Source: QYOJ01 sp043806735
Lineage (GTDB): Bacteria > Bacteroidota > Bacteroidia > Bacteroidales > FEN-979
Assembly (NCBI GenBank): GCA_043806735.1
Contig: JAZDGR010000157.1
Location: forward strand, 1 to 5,811
DNA length: 5,811 bases
Reading direction: 5' to 3'
The notes beneath the pieces are model-generated. The model saw nothing but the letters and a program-made list of their open reading frames with translations, ran no database searches and was not told the origin of the DNA. Below, piece after piece: positions 5,111 through 5,811 of this stretch. Positions within the stretch are counted from its first letter, which is position 1. The number at the start of each line of letters is the position of its first letter. The translations under genes and the position numbers were made by a program.

Positions 5111-5811
5111 ATGGAAGAAAAAATCAAGACGGTCTTAGTAGATGATGACAAGGTCAGTCTGTTAACGCTGGAAGCATTGCTGAAAAACAACTTCCCAAAT
5201 GTCCAGATTACTGGGAAAGCTCAAGATGTTGCTGAAGCTGTCAGAGTGATCGAGCAGCAGAAACCTCAACTTGTCTTTCTCGATATCTCTCTCCCGGATG
5301 GCGAAGGTTTTGATGTGATTGAGAAGACACCGGACACAAATTACGAAATTATTTTTATCACCGCATACGATCAATATGCATTGAAGGCATTCGAATTCTC
5401 TGCCTTGCATTACCTGGTAAAGCCGGTCACGCTGGATGGGTTGCAGAAAGCCATCGGCCGCTTTAAGGAACTTAAAACCGATGAGCTCCTCGATGACAAA
5501 ATCAACGTCCTGAAGGAAAGCCTGAAAAACAAAAACGAGAAGATTATCATTCCCTCCTCCGAAGGGCTGAACGTGGTCCGGCTCAGCGATATTGTCCGGT
5601 TGGAGGCCGATGATGTCTATACCTATTTCTTTCTCACCGACGGACATCGCCTGGTCGCTTCAAGGCCCTTGAACAATTACGAAAAGATACTCGAAGATTT
5701 GCCTTTTTCACGAATCCATGCCAAACACCTTGTGAATCTGATGTACATAAAGCGGTATGTCAAAGGGAAGGGAGGGTCGGTCATCATGGAAGACAATACC
5801 GAAGTGGAAGT
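5111..5811 (+). CDS. LytTR-family response regulator (3' end outside window)
   Basis: The ATG at 5111-5113 opens a frame that is still open at the window end (233 full codons). Residues 5-118 form a receiver domain: the acidic pocket 'VDDD' (Asp11-Asp13), phosphoacceptor Asp58 in 'LVFLDISLPDGEGFDVI', the switch Thr84 in 'FITAYDQYAL', and Lys104 in 'YLVKP'. After a Lys/Glu-rich linker (119-143), residues from about 145 match the LytTR DNA-binding domain: 'IIIPSSEGLNVVRLSDIVRL' then 'EADDVYTYFFLTDG', 'ASRPLNNYEKIL', and 'FSRIHAKHLVNLMYIKRYVK', where family members have F-x-R-(I/C)-H-(R/K)-S-(H/Y)-x-(I/V)-N. In Bacteroidota these regulators commonly pair with a LytS/YehU-type histidine kinase, which would have to lie beyond the window. 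It is divergent from hydE with a 71-bp spacer; no good promoter was found on this strand. The target genes are unknown. Confidence 0.93.
   Translation, partial: MEEKIKTVLVDDDKVSLLTLEALLKNNFPNVQITGKAQDVAEAVRVIEQQKPQLVFLDISLPDGEGFDVIEKTPDTNYEIIFITAYDQYALKAFEFSALHYLVKPVTLDGLQKAIGRFKELKTDELLDDKINVLKESLKNKNEKIIIPSSEGLNVVRLSDIVRLEADDVYTYFFLTDGHRLVASRPLNNYEKILEDLPFSRIHAKHLVNLMYIKRYVKGKGGSVIMEDNTEVE

Noticed and set aside
5162..5647. A 161-codon minus-strand frame opposite the response regulator
   Set aside because: The plus strand encodes a complete receiver domain and most of a LytTR domain with conserved catalytic residues, so this is a shadow.

Overview
The window looks like a chromosomal segment from an anaerobic, fermentative member of the Bacteroidota. 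The evidence is indirect but consistent: a TonB-dependent receptor, the yajC/coaE gene neighbourhood, a DUF1573 lipoprotein, a LytTR response regulator, promoter boxes of the Bacteroidota type (TACCTTTG twice), almost no Shine-Dalgarno sequences, and a HydE maturase for [FeFe]-hydrogenase. No transposase, integrase, CRISPR array, tRNA or rRNA is visible, and no stretch over 300 bases lacks a gene.

Layout from left to right. Positions 2-301 (+) hold the last 99 codons of a TonB-dependent outer-membrane receptor. It converges on, and overlaps by 18 bp, a leftward cluster: DUF1573 lipoprotein (1391-1873), yajC (1013-1342), a 45-codon open remnant (875-1012) and coaE (284-874). In Bacteroidota a YbbR/CdaR-like gene usually sits between yajC and coaE. 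Here only a short piece resembling its C-terminal end remains. A 72-bp divergent spacer (1874-1945) carries promoter boxes for both sides and leads rightward to the shikimate kinase aroK (1946-2452). aroK converges on a second leftward pair: hydE (3927-5039) feeding into rlmD (2492-3994), whose ends overlap. Another divergent spacer (5040-5110) separates hydE from a rightward LytTR response regulator (5111 to the window end).

The genes are mostly housekeeping: CoA synthesis (CoaE), Sec accessory function (YajC), aromatic amino-acid synthesis (AroK), 23S rRNA methylation (RlmD), plus hydrogenase maturation (HydE), nutrient uptake (TonB receptor) and signalling (LytTR regulator). They do not form one pathway.

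The unusual layer is a set of short, degenerate tandem repeats placed at gene boundaries. Three arrays have an exact 7-bp period and related cores (TTCGT/ACGTC). One fills the whole DUF1573-yajC spacer, including the stop codon of one gene and touching the start codon of the next. One spans the hydE/rlmD junction and is translated in two different frames as the HydE tail and the longest-form RlmD N-terminus. One lies inside rlmD and encodes a loop. A fourth array at the aroK/rlmD convergent end uses 10-bp and then 8-bp periods. Together they look like a dispersed microsatellite-like element family that inserts or grows at gene junctions. Its function is unknown from this window.
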